DNA from: an uncultured Bacteroides sp.
GTDB lineage: Bacteria > Bacteroidota > Bacteroidia > Bacteroidales > Bacteroidaceae
NCBI GenBank assembly: GCA_947074205.1
Contig: CAMTOQ010000015.1
Location: forward strand, 1 to 64,000
Length of the DNA: 64,000 nucleotides
Reading direction: 5' to 3'
The position numbers were made by a program, and so were the translations under genes. This document shows, in pieces, positions 1 through 11,936 of this stretch (position 1 is its first letter; each line of letters starts with the position of its first letter). Under the pieces are notes generated by a model that did not search any database, had not been told where the DNA came from, and saw nothing but the letters and a program-made list of their open reading frames with translations.

Positions 1-141
1 TCTTCCCTATCTATAGAGTGAATAAAGTCAATGAAATAAGATTTATAGGCAGATATTCTACGTTCGCTTTTCATATCCCAAATATAGGGATAATTGTATT
101 ATAATACAACTAAATTGAGCTAAATCTATCTAAGAATCAAG

Positions 142-1053
142 CTATTTCCCCGAAAACTGCTCTTTCTTCACAGCCTTAGAGCTGATATATACACCCACTA
201 GAATGATAACAATAGCCACGGGCTGATCCCAATGAAGCGTATCCATCTTAAGAAGTACAGCAAGAATAGTGGCGAGCACAGGTATAAGGTCTTGATACAT
301 CGACACCAACTGTTGACCAATGCGTTTCACCGATGCCGGTATCATCAAGAAAGAGAGGAAAGACGGAAAGATGATGATAAAGGCCACTAGCAAAATAGGC
401 ACTAAGCTAGGATCATGAACGATATGTGATTTTCCTAAAAAGACAACACCCAATGGAATGGCTCCAATGGCGGCACTTAAGAACACCCAACGCAAAAGCG
501 AAACGGGGTGATACTGTGTAGAGAGCTTACCCATCGCAATAAGGTAATAAGCATAGGCAAATGAACTGAGGATAGCAAATATATTGCCTAGCATATCACG
601 TCCCGTACCAGAACCTGTCTTTCCAATCAGAATCAAGAAGATAGCTCCGGCCAAAGAGAGAAATATACCTAAGCCATTGAGAAAGGAAATCTTTCTTTTG
701 TACAGAAAAGCCGACGCTATAGCTACTAGTACAGGTGGGGTGGTCATAATAATGGAGACGTCGATGATGGAGCTATATTCTAGGGCCATATTAAAGAAAA
801 TCATAAAGGGAAACAGCCCCAGTAGCCCAGCAAAAAATATATCCTTATGGTGAATTTTCGCAATAGGTGTACCTTTAACAAATAGAGAAGATATCCAGAA
901 AAGAACCATCCCCCCACAAATACGAAAGAAGGTGGCATCGTAACCATTCATCCAAGTAGGCATCAGATGCTTTAACACTATAAAATTGAAACTGAAAAAA
1001 ACGGTGGCAGTAAACATCAATATATGTCCCTTGCTAAAATCAGATATCTTCAT
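142..1053 (-). CDS. EamA/DMT-family transporter (drug/metabolite exporter)
   Basis: 303-aa ORF with about 10 hydrophobic segments and duplicated EamA-like architecture. Confidence 0.85.
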   Translation of the reverse strand: MKISDFSKGHILMFTATVFFSFNFIVLKHLMPTWMNGYDATFFRICGGMVLFWISSLFVKGTPIAKIHHKDIFFAGLLGLFPFMIFFNMALEYSSIIDVSIIMTTPPVLVAIASAFLYKRKISFLNGLGIFLSLAGAIFLILIGKTGSGTGRDMLGNIFAILSSFAYAYYLIAMGKLSTQYHPVSLLRWVFLSAAIGAIPLGVVFLGKSHIVHDPSLVPILLVAFIIIFPSFLSFLMIPASVKRIGQQLVSMYQDLIPVLATILAVLLKMDTLHWDQPVAIVIILVGVYISSKAVKKEQFSGK

Positions 1054-1272
1054 ATAAATAGTTTATAATAAAATGAATAGGGTTGATTAACAGATTTATA
1101 AAGAGGAAACAATCGCGCTTCCAGTTTTGTTGTATTTTGCTAAAAAATAGAGCACACCACCATATAAACATGTCTATATATAATAAATATTAGAATTACT
1201 TAATTAAATTTGCACAATATCAATACTACTACACCTTTTGAAAATATAAGCATATAAAAACAATAAACACAT

Positions 1273-2649
1273 TTGTATATGAGATTTAGAAAAGCTCTTG
1301 CTGCAGCTTCAGTAGCATTCACAGTGGCAACATCATTATCCTTGGTTTCATGCGACGACAAAGATGATACAGATTTTGAAAAACGTCCATTATGGCCATC
1401 ATCCGAAGTTAAAAACAAAATTGTAGTTATCAGCGACTTGCATTTAGGTGTTGACGATTCTTTCGCAGAGATAGTTGATAACCGAAAATACTTGATAAAC
1501 TTCTTAAAACAGCTACAATCAACACAAGATGTAAAAGAACTTGTTATTAACGGTGACTTTCTTGATGAGTGGTATTTACCTTTCTCCTATACAGAGAAAC
1601 TTAGTGATGATGGTAAACTTTATGAAGATGTACTAACCAACAATCATCTACTGATCGAAGAATTAAACCATGTTATTAAAAGTGGCATCAAGTTGACCTA
1701 TGTGGTGGGTAATCACGACATGACAGTAAAGGAAAATGTAGTAGACAGATATATTCCTGGTATTCAACAGGTAATCGATGCAAAGGGGTTAGGCACATAC
1801 TATGCAGGGGATAAGAAAAATATAGCCATAGAGCATAGCCATCGATATGATGTGTTCTCGGCTCCAGATACCCGCACCAATGAAGAACTTTGTGGAAATA
1901 AAAATAATACAATTCTACCTGCAGGATTCTTCTATGCAATAAATGCAGCACAATGGGTGATTGACGGCTCTCTCCCAATAGTAGACTCAACAGAAGTGAA
2001 AAAACGTCCGATAGTAGAGAAACCATCAGGTGATGATGATGACCTTAACAATGCTTACACTTATTATAAGGTGCTTAATATGGCCACAGCACACCATTGT
2101 GCAACTAACATAAAATTCGAGGATAAAGCATATAAAATGCATTTTGCAGGATTCGATGACGATTATTCACTCGAAGATTTCTTTCCAAAACAACATGAGG
2201 ATGGCATTTACGCTAAATTGTATAAAAACTTGCAGCGCACATGGGAGCTACGCCAGGAAGATAATAAAGTAAATGTTAAAGTCCCATTTGCCACAGCTAC
2301 GGCTGGTGCGCTCAGCTCAGAATATTTTGCCAAACAAGCTAACGATCAACATCTTAACGACAGCAATAAAGATGTAGATGTTGTAGTATTTGGGCATACA
2401 CATATGCCTGATTACTATAGTGCAAATGGCAAACTATACATTAACAGCGGCACTTGGGTCGATGCTGGTGGATCGTTGAAAGGTGGCAAAGGTCTAGATA
2501 ACAAGCAAAAGGAAGAACACTTTGAACGTACATTCGCCGTGATCACTACAGGAGAGACAATGAGTGGAGACATATTTACATACCACAAAAATGGTACTAT
2601 CGATAGTATAAAAGAGCAAATATTAGCCATCAAAAAAAACGACAAATAA
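1273..2649 (+). CDS. Metallophosphoesterase, predicted lipoprotein
   Basis: N-terminal signal with lipobox-like LSLVSCD; motifs VISDLHLG, GDFLD, GNHD, GHTH. Confidence 0.85.
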   Translation: MYMRFRKALAAASVAFTVATSLSLVSCDDKDDTDFEKRPLWPSSEVKNKIVVISDLHLGVDDSFAEIVDNRKYLINFLKQLQSTQDVKELVINGDFLDEWYLPFSYTEKLSDDGKLYEDVLTNNHLLIEELNHVIKSGIKLTYVVGNHDMTVKENVVDRYIPGIQQVIDAKGLGTYYAGDKKNIAIEHSHRYDVFSAPDTRTNEELCGNKNNTILPAGFFYAINAAQWVIDGSLPIVDSTEVKKRPIVEKPSGDDDDLNNAYTYYKVLNMATAHHCATNIKFEDKAYKMHFAGFDDDYSLEDFFPKQHEDGIYAKLYKNLQRTWELRQEDNKVNVKVPFATATAGALSSEYFAKQANDQHLNDSNKDVDVVVFGHTHMPDYYSANGKLYINSGTWVDAGGSLKGGKGLDNKQKEEHFERTFAVITTGETMSGDIFTYHKNGTIDSIKEQILAIKKNDK

Positions 2650-2672
2650 GATTTAGCTAATAAACAATACTC

Positions 2673-2728
2673 GGGTTCTCAAGTTCAGTTTGGTTTTATG
2701 CCAACTCTAAACTTGGGAACCCTTTTTT
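2673..2728 (+). terminator. Rho-independent terminator after metallophosphoesterase gene
   Basis: GGGTTCTCAAGTTCAG...CTAAACTTGGGAACCC followed by T6. Confidence 0.75.
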
Positions 2729-2914
2729 CATACATATAAAAAGAGTGTAGAGTAATCATAAATAGGCATCGACATAGATATATTGCCTACAAACTAGCTA
2801 GAGATACTTCCATATTTTACCCCTTTGCAAGCATTATCTGAAATTATTGATGTAAATTTGCGGAAATTTACAGGAAGAATAATATAAATCACTATAAACA
2901 AAAGGATTATCGCT

Positions 2915-5746
2915 ATGGAATATAGTTTCAGAGAGATTGAAAAGAAGTGGCAAAAGCGATGGATTGAAGACCACACCTACGAGGTGAAAGAGGATCCTTC
3001 GAAAGAGAAATTCTATGTGCTCAATATGTTCCCTTACCCATCGGGAGCAGGCTTGCACGTAGGACATCCGCTGGGCTATATCGCTTCGGATATTTACGCT
3101 CGCTACAAGCGTCAACGTGGATTCAACGTGTTGAACCCTATGGGCTACGATGCGTATGGTCTGCCTGCCGAGCAATATGCTATTCAGACCGGACAGCATC
3201 CTGCTATCACTACGGTGCAAAACCTCGATCGCTACCGCGAACAACTCGATAAAATTGGTTTCTGCTTCGACTGGAGCCGCGAAATCCGTACTTGTGATTC
3301 TTCATACTACCACTGGACACAATGGGCTTTCATCCAAATGTTCGAAAGCTACTACTGCGTTCCTTGCCAAAAAGCTCGCCCTATCAGCGAACTCATTGGT
3401 AAATTCGAAGCCAACGGTACAGCGGATGTACACGCTGCTTGTGGCGAAGAGATGACCTTTACTGCCGACGAATGGAAAGCTATGAGCGACAAAGAGCAAC
3501 AAGAGACGTTGATGAACTATCGTATAGCTTACCTTGGCAACACAATGGTGAACTGGTGTCCTGAACTAGGCACTGTACTTGCCAACGATGAGGTGGTAGA
3601 CGGTGTGAGCGAACGTGGTGGCTTCCCTGTGGTTCAGAAAGTGATGCGCCAATGGTGTTTGCGTGTATCGGCTTATGCACAACGCTTGCTCGATGGTCTT
3701 GACCAAGTGGATTGGAGCGATTCGCTAAAAGAGACACAACGCAACTGGATTGGCCGCAGCGAAGGTGCTGAGATGCAATTCACTGTGAAAGACTCGGATA
3801 TCGACTTCACCATCTTTACGACTCGTGCCGACACTGTATTTGGTGTTACTTTCATGGTACTAGCTCCTGAAAGCGAACTAGTAGCACAACTGACTACTGC
3901 CGATCAAAAAGAAGAAGTAGATGCTTACATCGAACGCACTAAGAAACGTACAGAGCGCGAGCGTATTGCCGACCGCAGCGTGAGCGGTGTATTCTCGGGT
4001 AGTTATGCCATCAATCCACTTACAAAAGAGGCTATTCCTGTATGGATCAGCGACTATGTATTGGCTGGATATGGTACAGGTGCTATCATGGCTGTACCTG
4101 CACACGATAGCCGCGACTACGCTTTTGCTAAACATTTCGGTTTGGAGATTCGTCCATTGATCGAAGGTTGCGACGTGAGCGAAGAGAGTTTCGATGCTAA
4201 AGAGGGCATCATGATGAACTCACCTCGTCCGGGTGCCGAGGAAGGTGGCCTGGTATTAAACGGACTCACTATAAAAGAGGCGATTGCCAAAACTAAAGAA
4301 TATATCAAGGAATCGGGACTAGGCCGTGTAAAGGTGAACTTCCGCCTACGCGACGCTATCTTCTCACGCCAACGCTACTGGGGTGAGCCATTCCCTATCT
4401 ACTACAAGGATGGTATGCCTCACGCTATTGATGAGAGCTGCTTGCCTTTGGAACTACCTGAGGTAGAGAAGTTCCTTCCTACCGAATCGGGCGAACCTCC
4501 ATTGGGCCACGCTAAGGTATGGGCTTGGGACACCGTGAACAAGCAAGTGGTAGAGAACAGCAAAATAGACCATGTGACAATCTTCCCATTGGAACTCAAC
4601 ACAATGCCTGGCTTCGCTGGTTCATCGGCTTACTATCTGCGCTACATGGACCCACGCAACAACAAAGCTTTGGTGGCTCCTGAAATAGATGCTTACTGGC
4701 GCAATGTAGACCTTTATGTGGGTGGTACAGAGCACGCTACAGGTCACTTAATCTACTCTCGCTATTGGAATAAATTCCTTCACGACATCAACGTGTCTGT
4801 GGTCGAAGAACCTTTCCAAAAGCTAGTGAACCAAGGTATGATTCAAGGTAGAAGTAACTTTGTATACCGCATCAAAGATACTAACACATTCGTATCTTAT
4901 AACTTAAAAGATCAGTACGATACCACTCCTATCCACGTGGATGTGAACATCGTATCGAACGATATACTAGACGTAGAAGCCTTCAAAGCTTGGCGTCCCG
5001 ACTACGCTACTGCAGAGTTCATCCTAGAAGATGGCAAATATATCTGCGGATGGGCAGTTGAGAAGATGAGTAAATCGATGTACAATGTGGTGAATCCCGA
5101 TATGATTGTTGAAAAATATGGCGCAGACACACTTCGTATGTACGAAATGTTCCTTGGCCCATTAGAGCAATCTAAACCTTGGGATACCAACGGTATCGAT
5201 GGTGTACACCGCTTCTTGCGCAAATTCTGGTCGCTATTCTACGACCGTATGGGCGAGTATTTGGTGAAGGATGAACCAGCTACCAAAGAAGAACTAAAAT
5301 CGCTACACAAGCTCATTAAGAAGGTGACAAGCGATATTGAGCAGTTCTCGTACAACACATCTGTAAGTGCCTTCATGATCTGTGTCAACGAGTTATTTAC
5401 TTTGAAATGCAGCAAGAAGGAAGTATTGGAGCAACTATTGATTACGCTTTCTCCTTTTGCACCACATATCTGCGAAGAACTATGGCACACATTGGGCAAC
5501 GAAACGACTATCTGTGACGCACAATGGCCAGCTTTCAACGAAGATTACCTCAAAGAAGATGCGGTGAACTACACCATCTCTTTCAACGGTAAGGCGCGCT
5601 TCAACATGGAGTTCCCTACAGAAGCTACTAACGACGTGATTCAAGCCGCAGTATTGAGCGACGAACGTGCACAGAAGTGGACAGAAGGCAAAACTCCTAA
5701 AAAGGTGATTATCGTACCAAAGAAGATTGTTAATATCGTAATCTAG
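2915..5746 (+). CDS. leuS: Leucyl-tRNA synthetase
   Basis: 943-aa [19 protein letters not shown] (HIGH region), KMSKS, CP1 editing domain. Confidence 0.97.
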   Translation: MEYSFREIEKKWQKRWIEDHTYEVKEDPSKEKFYVLNMFPYPSGAGLHVGHPLGYIASDIYARYKRQRGFNVLNPMGYDAYGLPAEQYAIQTGQHPAITTVQNLDRYREQLDKIGFCFDWSREIRTCDSSYYHWTQWAFIQMFESYYCVPCQKARPISELIGKFEANGTADVHAACGEEMTFTADEWKAMSDKEQQETLMNYRIAYLGNTMVNWCPELGTVLANDEVVDGVSERGGFPVVQKVMRQWCLRVSAYAQRLLDGLDQVDWSDSLKETQRNWIGRSEGAEMQFTVKDSDIDFTIFTTRADTVFGVTFMVLAPESELVAQLTTADQKEEVDAYIERTKKRTERERIADRSVSGVFSGSYAINPLTKEAIPVWISDYVLAGYGTGAIMAVPAHDSRDYAFAKHFGLEIRPLIEGCDVSEESFDAKEGIMMNSPRPGAEEGGLVLNGLTIKEAIAKTKEYIKESGLGRVKVNFRLRDAIFSRQRYWGEPFPIYYKDGMPHAIDESCLPLELPEVEKFLPTESGEPPLGHAKVWAWDTVNKQVVENSKIDHVTIFPLELNTMPGFAGSSAYYLRYMDPRNNKALVAPEIDAYWRNVDLYVGGTEHATGHLIYSRYWNKFLHDINVSVVEEPFQKLVNQGMIQGRSNFVYRIKDTNTFVSYNLKDQYDTTPIHVDVNIVSNDILDVEAFKAWRPDYATAEFILEDGKYICGWAVEKMSKSMYNVVNPDMIVEKYGADTLRMYEMFLGPLEQSKPWDTNGIDGVHRFLRKFWSLFYDRMGEYLVKDEPATKEELKSLHKLIKKVTSDIEQFSYNTSVSAFMICVNELFTLKCSKKEVLEQLLITLSPFAPHICEELWHTLGNETTICDAQWPAFNEDYLKEDAVNYTISFNGKARFNMEFPTEATNDVIQAAVLSDERAQKWTEGKTPKKVIIVPKKIVNIVI

Positions 5747-5758
5747 TATAATTTAGAT

Positions 5759-6655
5759 ATGTATAAACCGACAAAAACCGAAGTGATGAGAGAGGTAAGA
5801 GATTACCTCTTCATCACAGTCGGACTATTTACTTACTCACTAGGCTGGGCGGCATTCCTTATTCCTTATGAAATTACTACAGGAGGAACCACCGGTATCA
5901 GTGCAATTATTCAGTACTCTACCGGATTCCCTATCCAGTGGTCTTATTTCTTAATCAACTTAGTACTAATGGCTTTTGCCGTAAAGATTCTAGGACCACG
6001 TTTTAGTCTCAAGACCGGATTTGCCATTGTGATGCTAACCTTTCTGCTCTGGTTCTTACAGAAGGTCATTAACGGTCCTGATGGTATACCACCGCTTGTG
6101 CTAGGCGAAAACCAAGACTTTATGGCTTGTCTTATCGGAGCTTTGATGTGTGGTATAGGCCTGGGTATTGTGTTCAATTGCAACGGTAGCACCGGAGGTA
6201 CAGACATCATCGCAGCCATTGTAAACAAGTACAAAGACGTGACAATGGGTCGTATGATTATGATCTGCGACGTATTCATCATCACATCGTGCTACTTCAT
6301 CTTCCACGACTGGAAGCGCGTGATCTTTGGTTTCGTCACACTGTTCATCATCGGGTTTGTATTAGACTACATTATGATGAGCGCCCGCCGATCGGTTCAG
6401 TTTCTCATCTTCTCCAAAGAGTATCAACAGATTGCTAACCGCATATCTACCGAAACTCACCGTGGAGTGACAGTACTAGATGGTACAGGTTGGTACAGCA
6501 AAAGCGAAGTTAAAGTATTGGTAGTAATGGCCTCTAAAGGACAATCTGTCGAAATCTTTCGTTTGATTAAAGACGTTGACCCCAACGCTTTCGTATCGCA
6601 AAGTTTCGTTATCGGTGTATATGGTGAAGGCTTCGATCGCATTAAAGTAAAATAA
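5759..6655 (+). CDS. YitT family membrane protein (DUF2179 C-terminal domain)
   Basis: Multi-TM protein followed by a cytosolic C-terminal domain; starts 12 nt after leuS stop. Confidence 0.85.
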   Translation: MYKPTKTEVMREVRDYLFITVGLFTYSLGWAAFLIPYEITTGGTTGISAIIQYSTGFPIQWSYFLINLVLMAFAVKILGPRFSLKTGFAIVMLTFLLWFLQKVINGPDGIPPLVLGENQDFMACLIGALMCGIGLGIVFNCNGSTGGTDIIAAIVNKYKDVTMGRMIMICDVFIITSCYFIFHDWKRVIFGFVTLFIIGFVLDYIMMSARRSVQFLIFSKEYQQIANRISTETHRGVTVLDGTGWYSKSEVKVLVVMASKGQSVEIFRLIKDVDPNAFVSQSFVIGVYGEGFDRIKVK

Positions 6656-6664
6656 GTTAGAACC

Positions 6665-7240
6665 ATGAAACTTGTATTTGCAACAAACAATGCCCATAAA
6701 CTAGAAGAGGTATCTGCTATATTGGGCAACTCAGTAGAGCTTCTTAGCCTCAAGGCTATCGACTGCAACGATGACATACCCGAAACAGCCGAAACGCTAG
6801 AGGGCAACGCTCTAATGAAAGCTCGCTACATACACGAGCGTTACCACTGCGACTGCTTTGCCGATGATACCGGCCTAGAAGTAGAGGCACTAAATGGTGC
6901 TCCGGGCGTGTATTCTGCCCGCTATGCAGGTGTAGCTCACGACTCCGAAGCCAATATGCAAAAGCTCCTCAAAGAGCTAGAAGGCAAGGAAAATCGTAAG
7001 GCTCGCTTCCGCACGGTCATTGCACTGATACTAGACAACAAGGAGTATCTGTTCGAAGGTATAGTCGAAGGCGAAATCATCAAAGGAAAGCGTGGAGGTA
7101 GTGGCTTTGGCTACGACCCAGTATTCGTCCCGCAAGGCGAATCGGCTACCTTTGCCGAGCTTGGTGAAGAAGTAAAAAATCGCATTAGCCATAGAGCTAG
7201 AGCTGTGGAGAAACTAAACCAATTCTTAAACGAAAGATAA
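6665..7240 (+). CDS. rdgB: XTP/dITP diphosphatase (non-canonical purine NTP pyrophosphatase, RdgB/HAM1)
   Basis: [16 protein letters not shown] start, [15 protein letters not shown] motifs. Confidence 0.95.
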   Translation: MKLVFATNNAHKLEEVSAILGNSVELLSLKAIDCNDDIPETAETLEGNALMKARYIHERYHCDCFADDTGLEVEALNGAPGVYSARYAGVAHDSEANMQKLLKELEGKENRKARFRTVIALILDNKEYLFEGIVEGEIIKGKRGGSGFGYDPVFVPQGESATFAELGEEVKNRISHRARAVEKLNQFLNER

Positions 7241-7262
7241 ACCTACCTTTTAGCAATATTGA

Positions 7263-7305
7263 GATGGTGTATTCTGGGTGTAAAGCCTATAATACACCAT
7301 CTTTT
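7263..7305 (+). terminator. Intrinsic terminator after rdgB
   Basis: GATGGTGTATT...AATACACCATC + T4. Confidence 0.75.
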
Positions 7306-7445
7306 CGTTTCATATAAGAAAAGCGTAAATCACTATTATGCAATCGATTGCAAAGATATTCCCACAAATTAGGATGTGATAAATTAAACTGTCTTAAAAT
7401 AATAGTATATATTGTATCACTTTTGTTAAACACAATCTTAATACC

Positions 7446-10400
7446 ATGAAAAAAAGTCCGCTTTGCTATTGGAGGTATTGTGCCTTACTTTGTTTTCTAT
7501 TGGTCCTCAGCACCACGCTGTGCTACTCTCAAGTTCCACGCTACCTCATCACTACTATACCCGAGGTACTAGAAGATAACGACGAACCTGTTACCATCAT
7601 TTTCGACGCATCGCAAGGCAATGGTGCATTGGCCAATGTAGTGGGAAGTGTGTATGCACATACTGGTGTGACTACCGAAGATGGAGGCTGGCAATATCAA
7701 CCGACTACGAGTCCCGAACTTATCAACATTGGTGATTACAAGTGGAAGCTCACTATGCCCAACGGTATACGCAATTTCTATGGTGTAGTTGCATCTAAAA
7801 GTATCTCACAGATAGACATCTTATTCAAGAATGCCGATGGTACTGTTTGGGTAAAAGGTACAGGAGATACCGATATTGCTATCTCCGTAGGTAAACTATG
7901 GGATATCTACCCTGAAAAACCTACTATTAACGAACCCATTGTGGTGACATTTAATGCACTCTTTAGTAACCCTGTTGACGCTAGTAAAACCTTAAAAGGG
8001 TACGAAGGTAATGTATATGCACATACTGGCGTAACAACTAGTAATGGCAATTGGCAAAAGAAAACAGATTGGAATACAAACAGTGATAAATATAAACTAC
8101 AAAAGATAGGCCCGAATAGATGGCAATTCATCATACCGAATGGAATAGAGGAGTTCTATGGAGTAAACGAAGAGGTAGCTCAACTAAACTTTGTATTTAG
8201 AGCAGCAGATGGAAGCAAGCAGTCTGAGGATATCTTTATACCTATCTATCCAGAATTATGTAAAGTAAGCAAATCGTTTCCTACTGCTAACGAAGCGTTA
8301 ACTTTCACTTTCGATCTATCTGCCGGAAACTCTGCTATAAGTAGTACAGAAACGGAATTGTATGCCCATACTGGAGTTACTATTGGAGGAGCTGATTGGC
8401 AACATTCATCAAGCTGGACTACTCTAGATGATAAATACAAGCTTACATCCTTGGGCGGAAGCAAATGGAAGCTAGAGATGACTAATGGCATCAACACTTT
8501 CTATGCTGTTACTGAAGGGCAAAAGGTAGAGAAAGTAAGCTTCGTGATACGTGATGCAGCAGGCAACACCTGCAAGAGTGCAAACGGAAGCGATATCTTC
8601 GTCGATATATTTGATGCAGGACTTAATGTAAGCTTCAATACCCCAAAACAAAGTATTACGGTAAAACAAGGAGAGAAAATAAACTTCTACGGTGTGGCTT
8701 CCAGTAATTCTACTCTTACATTAGAAGATGATACAAGTACAATCCTATTATCCACTGCTACTACTTCAATATCAGGAAACCATAGTTATTCAAATCCAGG
8801 AACATATACTTGGACATTATCTGCCAACGATGGTATTAATACGGCAGAAACTAGCATAGAAATAAATGTACTGGATAAAACGATTATAACTCCTCTACCT
8901 GAAGGAGTCAAACCCGGTATCAACTACAATGGTAATGGAACAGTAACTCTTGCATTAGAAGCACCTTATAAACAAGAGGCTTATGTGGTGGGTGACTTCA
9001 ATAACTGGAACTACTCACCAGACTATCAGATGAAGAAGGACGGGGATATCTTCTGGATTACGATCGATAACCTTACAGCCGGAGAAGAGTATGCCTATCA
9101 ATATGTTGTAGACGGCAGTATCACGATCGCTGACCCTTATACTGAGAAGGTGTTGGATCCTTGGAACGATCAATATATTAGTGAAAGTATCTACCCCAAC
9201 ATAAAGACATACCCTGAAGGTGGCAAAGGTATTGTATCGGTATTCCAAACCAATCAAAACCCCTACAGTTGGGAGACTACAGGTTATACTCGCCCTGAGA
9301 AACAAGATTTGATCATCTACGAAATGCACCTACGCGACTTTACATCTGAAGGTTCGTTTAAAGGTGCACAAGCGAAGATACCTTACCTAAAAGAACTAGG
9401 CATCAATGCCATAGAGCTGATGCCAACGAACGAATTTGAAGGCAACGATAGTTGGGGCTACAATCCATCCTTCTATTTCGCTACAGATAAAGCTTATGGA
9501 ACAAAGGATGATTTCAAATCTTTTATCGACGAATGCCATGCCAATGGGATAGCTGTTATCATTGACTTGGTGTTGAACCATAGTTTTGGTCAGTCTCCAT
9601 TATTACATCTCTATCAAGATGAGACAGGTACGCCACTAAGAGAGAGCCCATGGTACAACCAGAAATCTAACATAGAAAACCCAGGCTTACAATGGGGGGC
9701 TGACTTCAATCACGAAAGCTTCTATACCCGCGCCTTTGTAGACCGCGTAAATGCCTATTGGCTTACGGAGTTTAAGATAGATGGTATACGCTACGATTTC
9801 ACCAAAGGATTCTCTAATACTACCTTCAATATGGCTACAGATGAATGGGCCAACGCTTACGATGGAGGTCGCATCTACAACCTGAAACGTATGAAGGAGG
9901 AGATCGATAAAGTAAGCCCAGGCGCATACCTTATCTGTGAACACTTAACAAGCTATATGGAAGAGCACGAACTAGGATTAGCAGGATTCATGATGTGGCG
10001 CAATATGAACGAGCAATACGGTCAAGTAGCAATGGGATACAGTAATGATTCAGACCTAAGTCGTATGTACGAATGGACAGAAACGAATGGTATGCCAACA
10101 AATAGCTTAGTGGGCTATATGGAAAGCCACGATGAAGAGCGTATCGCTTATAAAGCTTCTGAGTATGGTGCCACACCTATTAAAGAAAATATTTCTAACA
10201 GCATGAAGCAGTTAGCCACAAGTACCGCCTTCTTCCTAACTGTACCCGGCCCAAAGATGATATGGCAATTTGGTGAGTTGGGTTATGATATATCTATTGA
10301 TGCGGGTGGCCGCACCGCGAAAAAACCTATCAAATGGGAGTACTATGACGATGCAGATAGAAAGTACCTATTCGATGTCTACAGCAAGTTGCTGTACCTA

Positions 10401-11921
10401 CGAAAAAACTATCCTGCTCTATTCCGTGCGCGTGGTGACTTCAGTGGTGACTATGGCTTTAAATGGAATGTAACTGAAAGTAGTTGGGATGGTGGACGTA
10501 TGATTCTAAGCAAAGCAGTGGATAAATCTATGCTGATAGTGGGCAACTTTACAGCCAATGAAGCAAACTGTTATGCTGAATATACCAATACAGGGCAGTG
10601 GTACGACGTAATGGAGGGGACTTTTGTTGATGTAACCTCCATAACAGGAGATATCAGCGTACCGGCACATAGCTTCAAGCTGTTAGTCAACTTTGATCCT
10701 GGATATTATCTAGCGCATTCATCGGATGCTTCTAAAGATCTATCTGCCCAAAAGGTAGTGAAGTACCGCTCAGGTGGATGGAAGGGTACTACTGTTAGAG
10801 GTATGAATGATGCATTGAAAAAAAATAGTCCAATAATAGATGGTTCTAAAATCAACAGTACTCTCCAAGAGGTAGATATGACGGAAGCCACTTTAGATGG
10901 AAGTCTGACAGGGTTGTTGGATGCTTGTGCAGCCATCACAGCAATCAACATGCCTCACCTCAACTATGAAGGAGGACCGGAGAGTGGAGCGAATCCCAAC
11001 TGTTTGATATATGTTCCCACAGGGGCTTCTGCTAATGATAACAGAAGATTAGAGAATATAATAAGCGGGAATCAAGCTCTGGGAGATATTTATATTGAAG
11101 ATGCGCATCCATTCCGTATTGCTCAATCATTTAATACCGGAGAAAAATATGTCCATTATACTCGCTCGTTTAAGGGAGCAGGAGCAGATGGAGGTTGGCA
11201 AACAATCTGCTTACCTTTTAATGCATTCAGTGTCAGTGAAGCTAAGTATGCTTATACAGGTAATATGAAACCTGTTACTCCAGATCAATCGGGGGACTAC
11301 TGGTTGAAGAAGTATATGAACAACAACGAAACAACTGTTAACTTCAATAATGCCAATGCCATTGAAGCACATACCCCTTACCTAATTGCCTTCCCCGGAA
11401 AATATTGGGGAGAGGAATTCCCCGAAAATTGGAGTGTGACTTTCAGCGGTAAAAATGCAGAGTTTGACGTAGACAAAGCAGGTACTACAACCTCTAGTGG
11501 ATACCACTTTAAAGGAAATTATGATAACCTGAAAGATGACGAGACAACGGCCGCTTATTACATATTGAACAGTGGCGAAAATAGATTTGAAAAGGTAACC
11601 AATCAGGAACTAAAACCTTTTTACAGCTACTTTATTGATGGGGTAGCCACAGAGAGTAGTAAAGCTACTGCTTTGAGCATTGGCAACGGTAGCGATGGTG
11701 CCACCGGCTTTATCGAATTGAATCAAGAAAAGGAGCTAGCATATACTGTTGAATCTAACAAGGGTGAAATCATTATTCACATCAATGAAAAAGCAGAAAT
11801 TAGGATCTATGACCTTAATGGACAGCTTCTTTATCAGAAACTTCTTGAGAGTGGTAGCAATCGCATCAATCTACAAAAGGGTGTTTATATCCTTAATCAA
11901 AACAAAGTAATAGTACACTAA
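7446..11921 (+). CDS. Multidomain secreted GH13 alpha-amylase-family protein with T9SS-like C-terminal tail
   Basis: Signal peptide; three tandem VYAHTGVT-type domains; PKD-like segment; CBM48-like EAYVVGDFNNW; GH13 motifs DLVLNH, DGIRYDF, ICEHL, MESHDEER; C-terminal IRIYDLNGQLLYQK...GVYILNQNKVIVH. Confidence 0.9.
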   Translation: MKKSPLCYWRYCALLCFLLVLSTTLCYSQVPRYLITTIPEVLEDNDEPVTIIFDASQGNGALANVVGSVYAHTGVTTEDGGWQYQPTTSPELINIGDYKWKLTMPNGIRNFYGVVASKSISQIDILFKNADGTVWVKGTGDTDIAISVGKLWDIYPEKPTINEPIVVTFNALFSNPVDASKTLKGYEGNVYAHTGVTTSNGNWQKKTDWNTNSDKYKLQKIGPNRWQFIIPNGIEEFYGVNEEVAQLNFVFRAADGSKQSEDIFIPIYPELCKVSKSFPTANEALTFTFDLSAGNSAISSTETELYAHTGVTIGGADWQHSSSWTTLDDKYKLTSLGGSKWKLEMTNGINTFYAVTEGQKVEKVSFVIRDAAGNTCKSANGSDIFVDIFDAGLNVSFNTPKQSITVKQGEKINFYGVASSNSTLTLEDDTSTILLSTATTSISGNHSYSNPGTYTWTLSANDGINTAETSIEINVLDKTIITPLPEGVKPGINYNGNGTVTLALEAPYKQEAYVVGDFNNWNYSPDYQMKKDGDIFWITIDNLTAGEEYAYQYVVDGSITIADPYTEKVLDPWNDQYISESIYPNIKTYPEGGKGIVSVFQTNQNPYSWETTGYTRPEKQDLIIYEMHLRDFTSEGSFKGAQAKIPYLKELGINAIELMPTNEFEGNDSWGYNPSFYFATDKAYGTKDDFKSFIDECHANGIAVIIDLVLNHSFGQSPLLHLYQDETGTPLRESPWYNQKSNIENPGLQWGADFNHESFYTRAFVDRVNAYWLTEFKIDGIRYDFTKGFSNTTFNMATDEWANAYDGGRIYNLKRMKEEIDKVSPGAYLICEHLTSYMEEHELGLAGFMMWRNMNEQYGQVAMGYSNDSDLSRMYEWTETNGMPTNSLVGYMESHDEERIAYKASEYGATPIKENISNSMKQLATSTAFFLTVPGPKMIWQFGELGYDISIDAGGRTAKKPIKWEYYDDADRKYLFDVYSKLLYLRKNYPALFRARGDFSGDYGFKWNVTESSWDGGRMILSKAVDKSMLIVGNFTANEANCYAEYTNTGQWYDVMEGTFVDVTSITGDISVPAHSFKLLVNFDPGYYLAHSSDASKDLSAQKVVKYRSGGWKGTTVRGMNDALKKNSPIIDGSKINSTLQEVDMTEATLDGSLTGLLDACAAITAINMPHLNYEGGPESGANPNCLIYVPTGASANDNRRLENIISGNQALGDIYIEDAHPFRIAQSFNTGEKYVHYTRSFKGAGADGGWQTICLPFNAFSVSEAKYAYTGNMKPVTPDQSGDYWLKKYMNNNETTVNFNNANAIEAHTPYLIAFPGKYWGEEFPENWSVTFSGKNAEFDVDKAGTTTSSGYHFKGNYDNLKDDETTAAYYILNSGENRFEKVTNQELKPFYSYFIDGVATESSKATALSIGNGSDGATGFIELNQEKELAYTVESNKGEIIIHINEKAEIRIYDLNGQLLYQKLLESGSNRINLQKGVYILNQNKVIVH

Positions 11922-11936
11922 TAACAAACTCTAGTT

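Noticed and set aside
2915-5746. Unusual LeuRS insertion (about residues 640-690)
   Set aside because: The length is consistent with Bacteroidetes LeuRS and all signature motifs are intact, so not considered novel.
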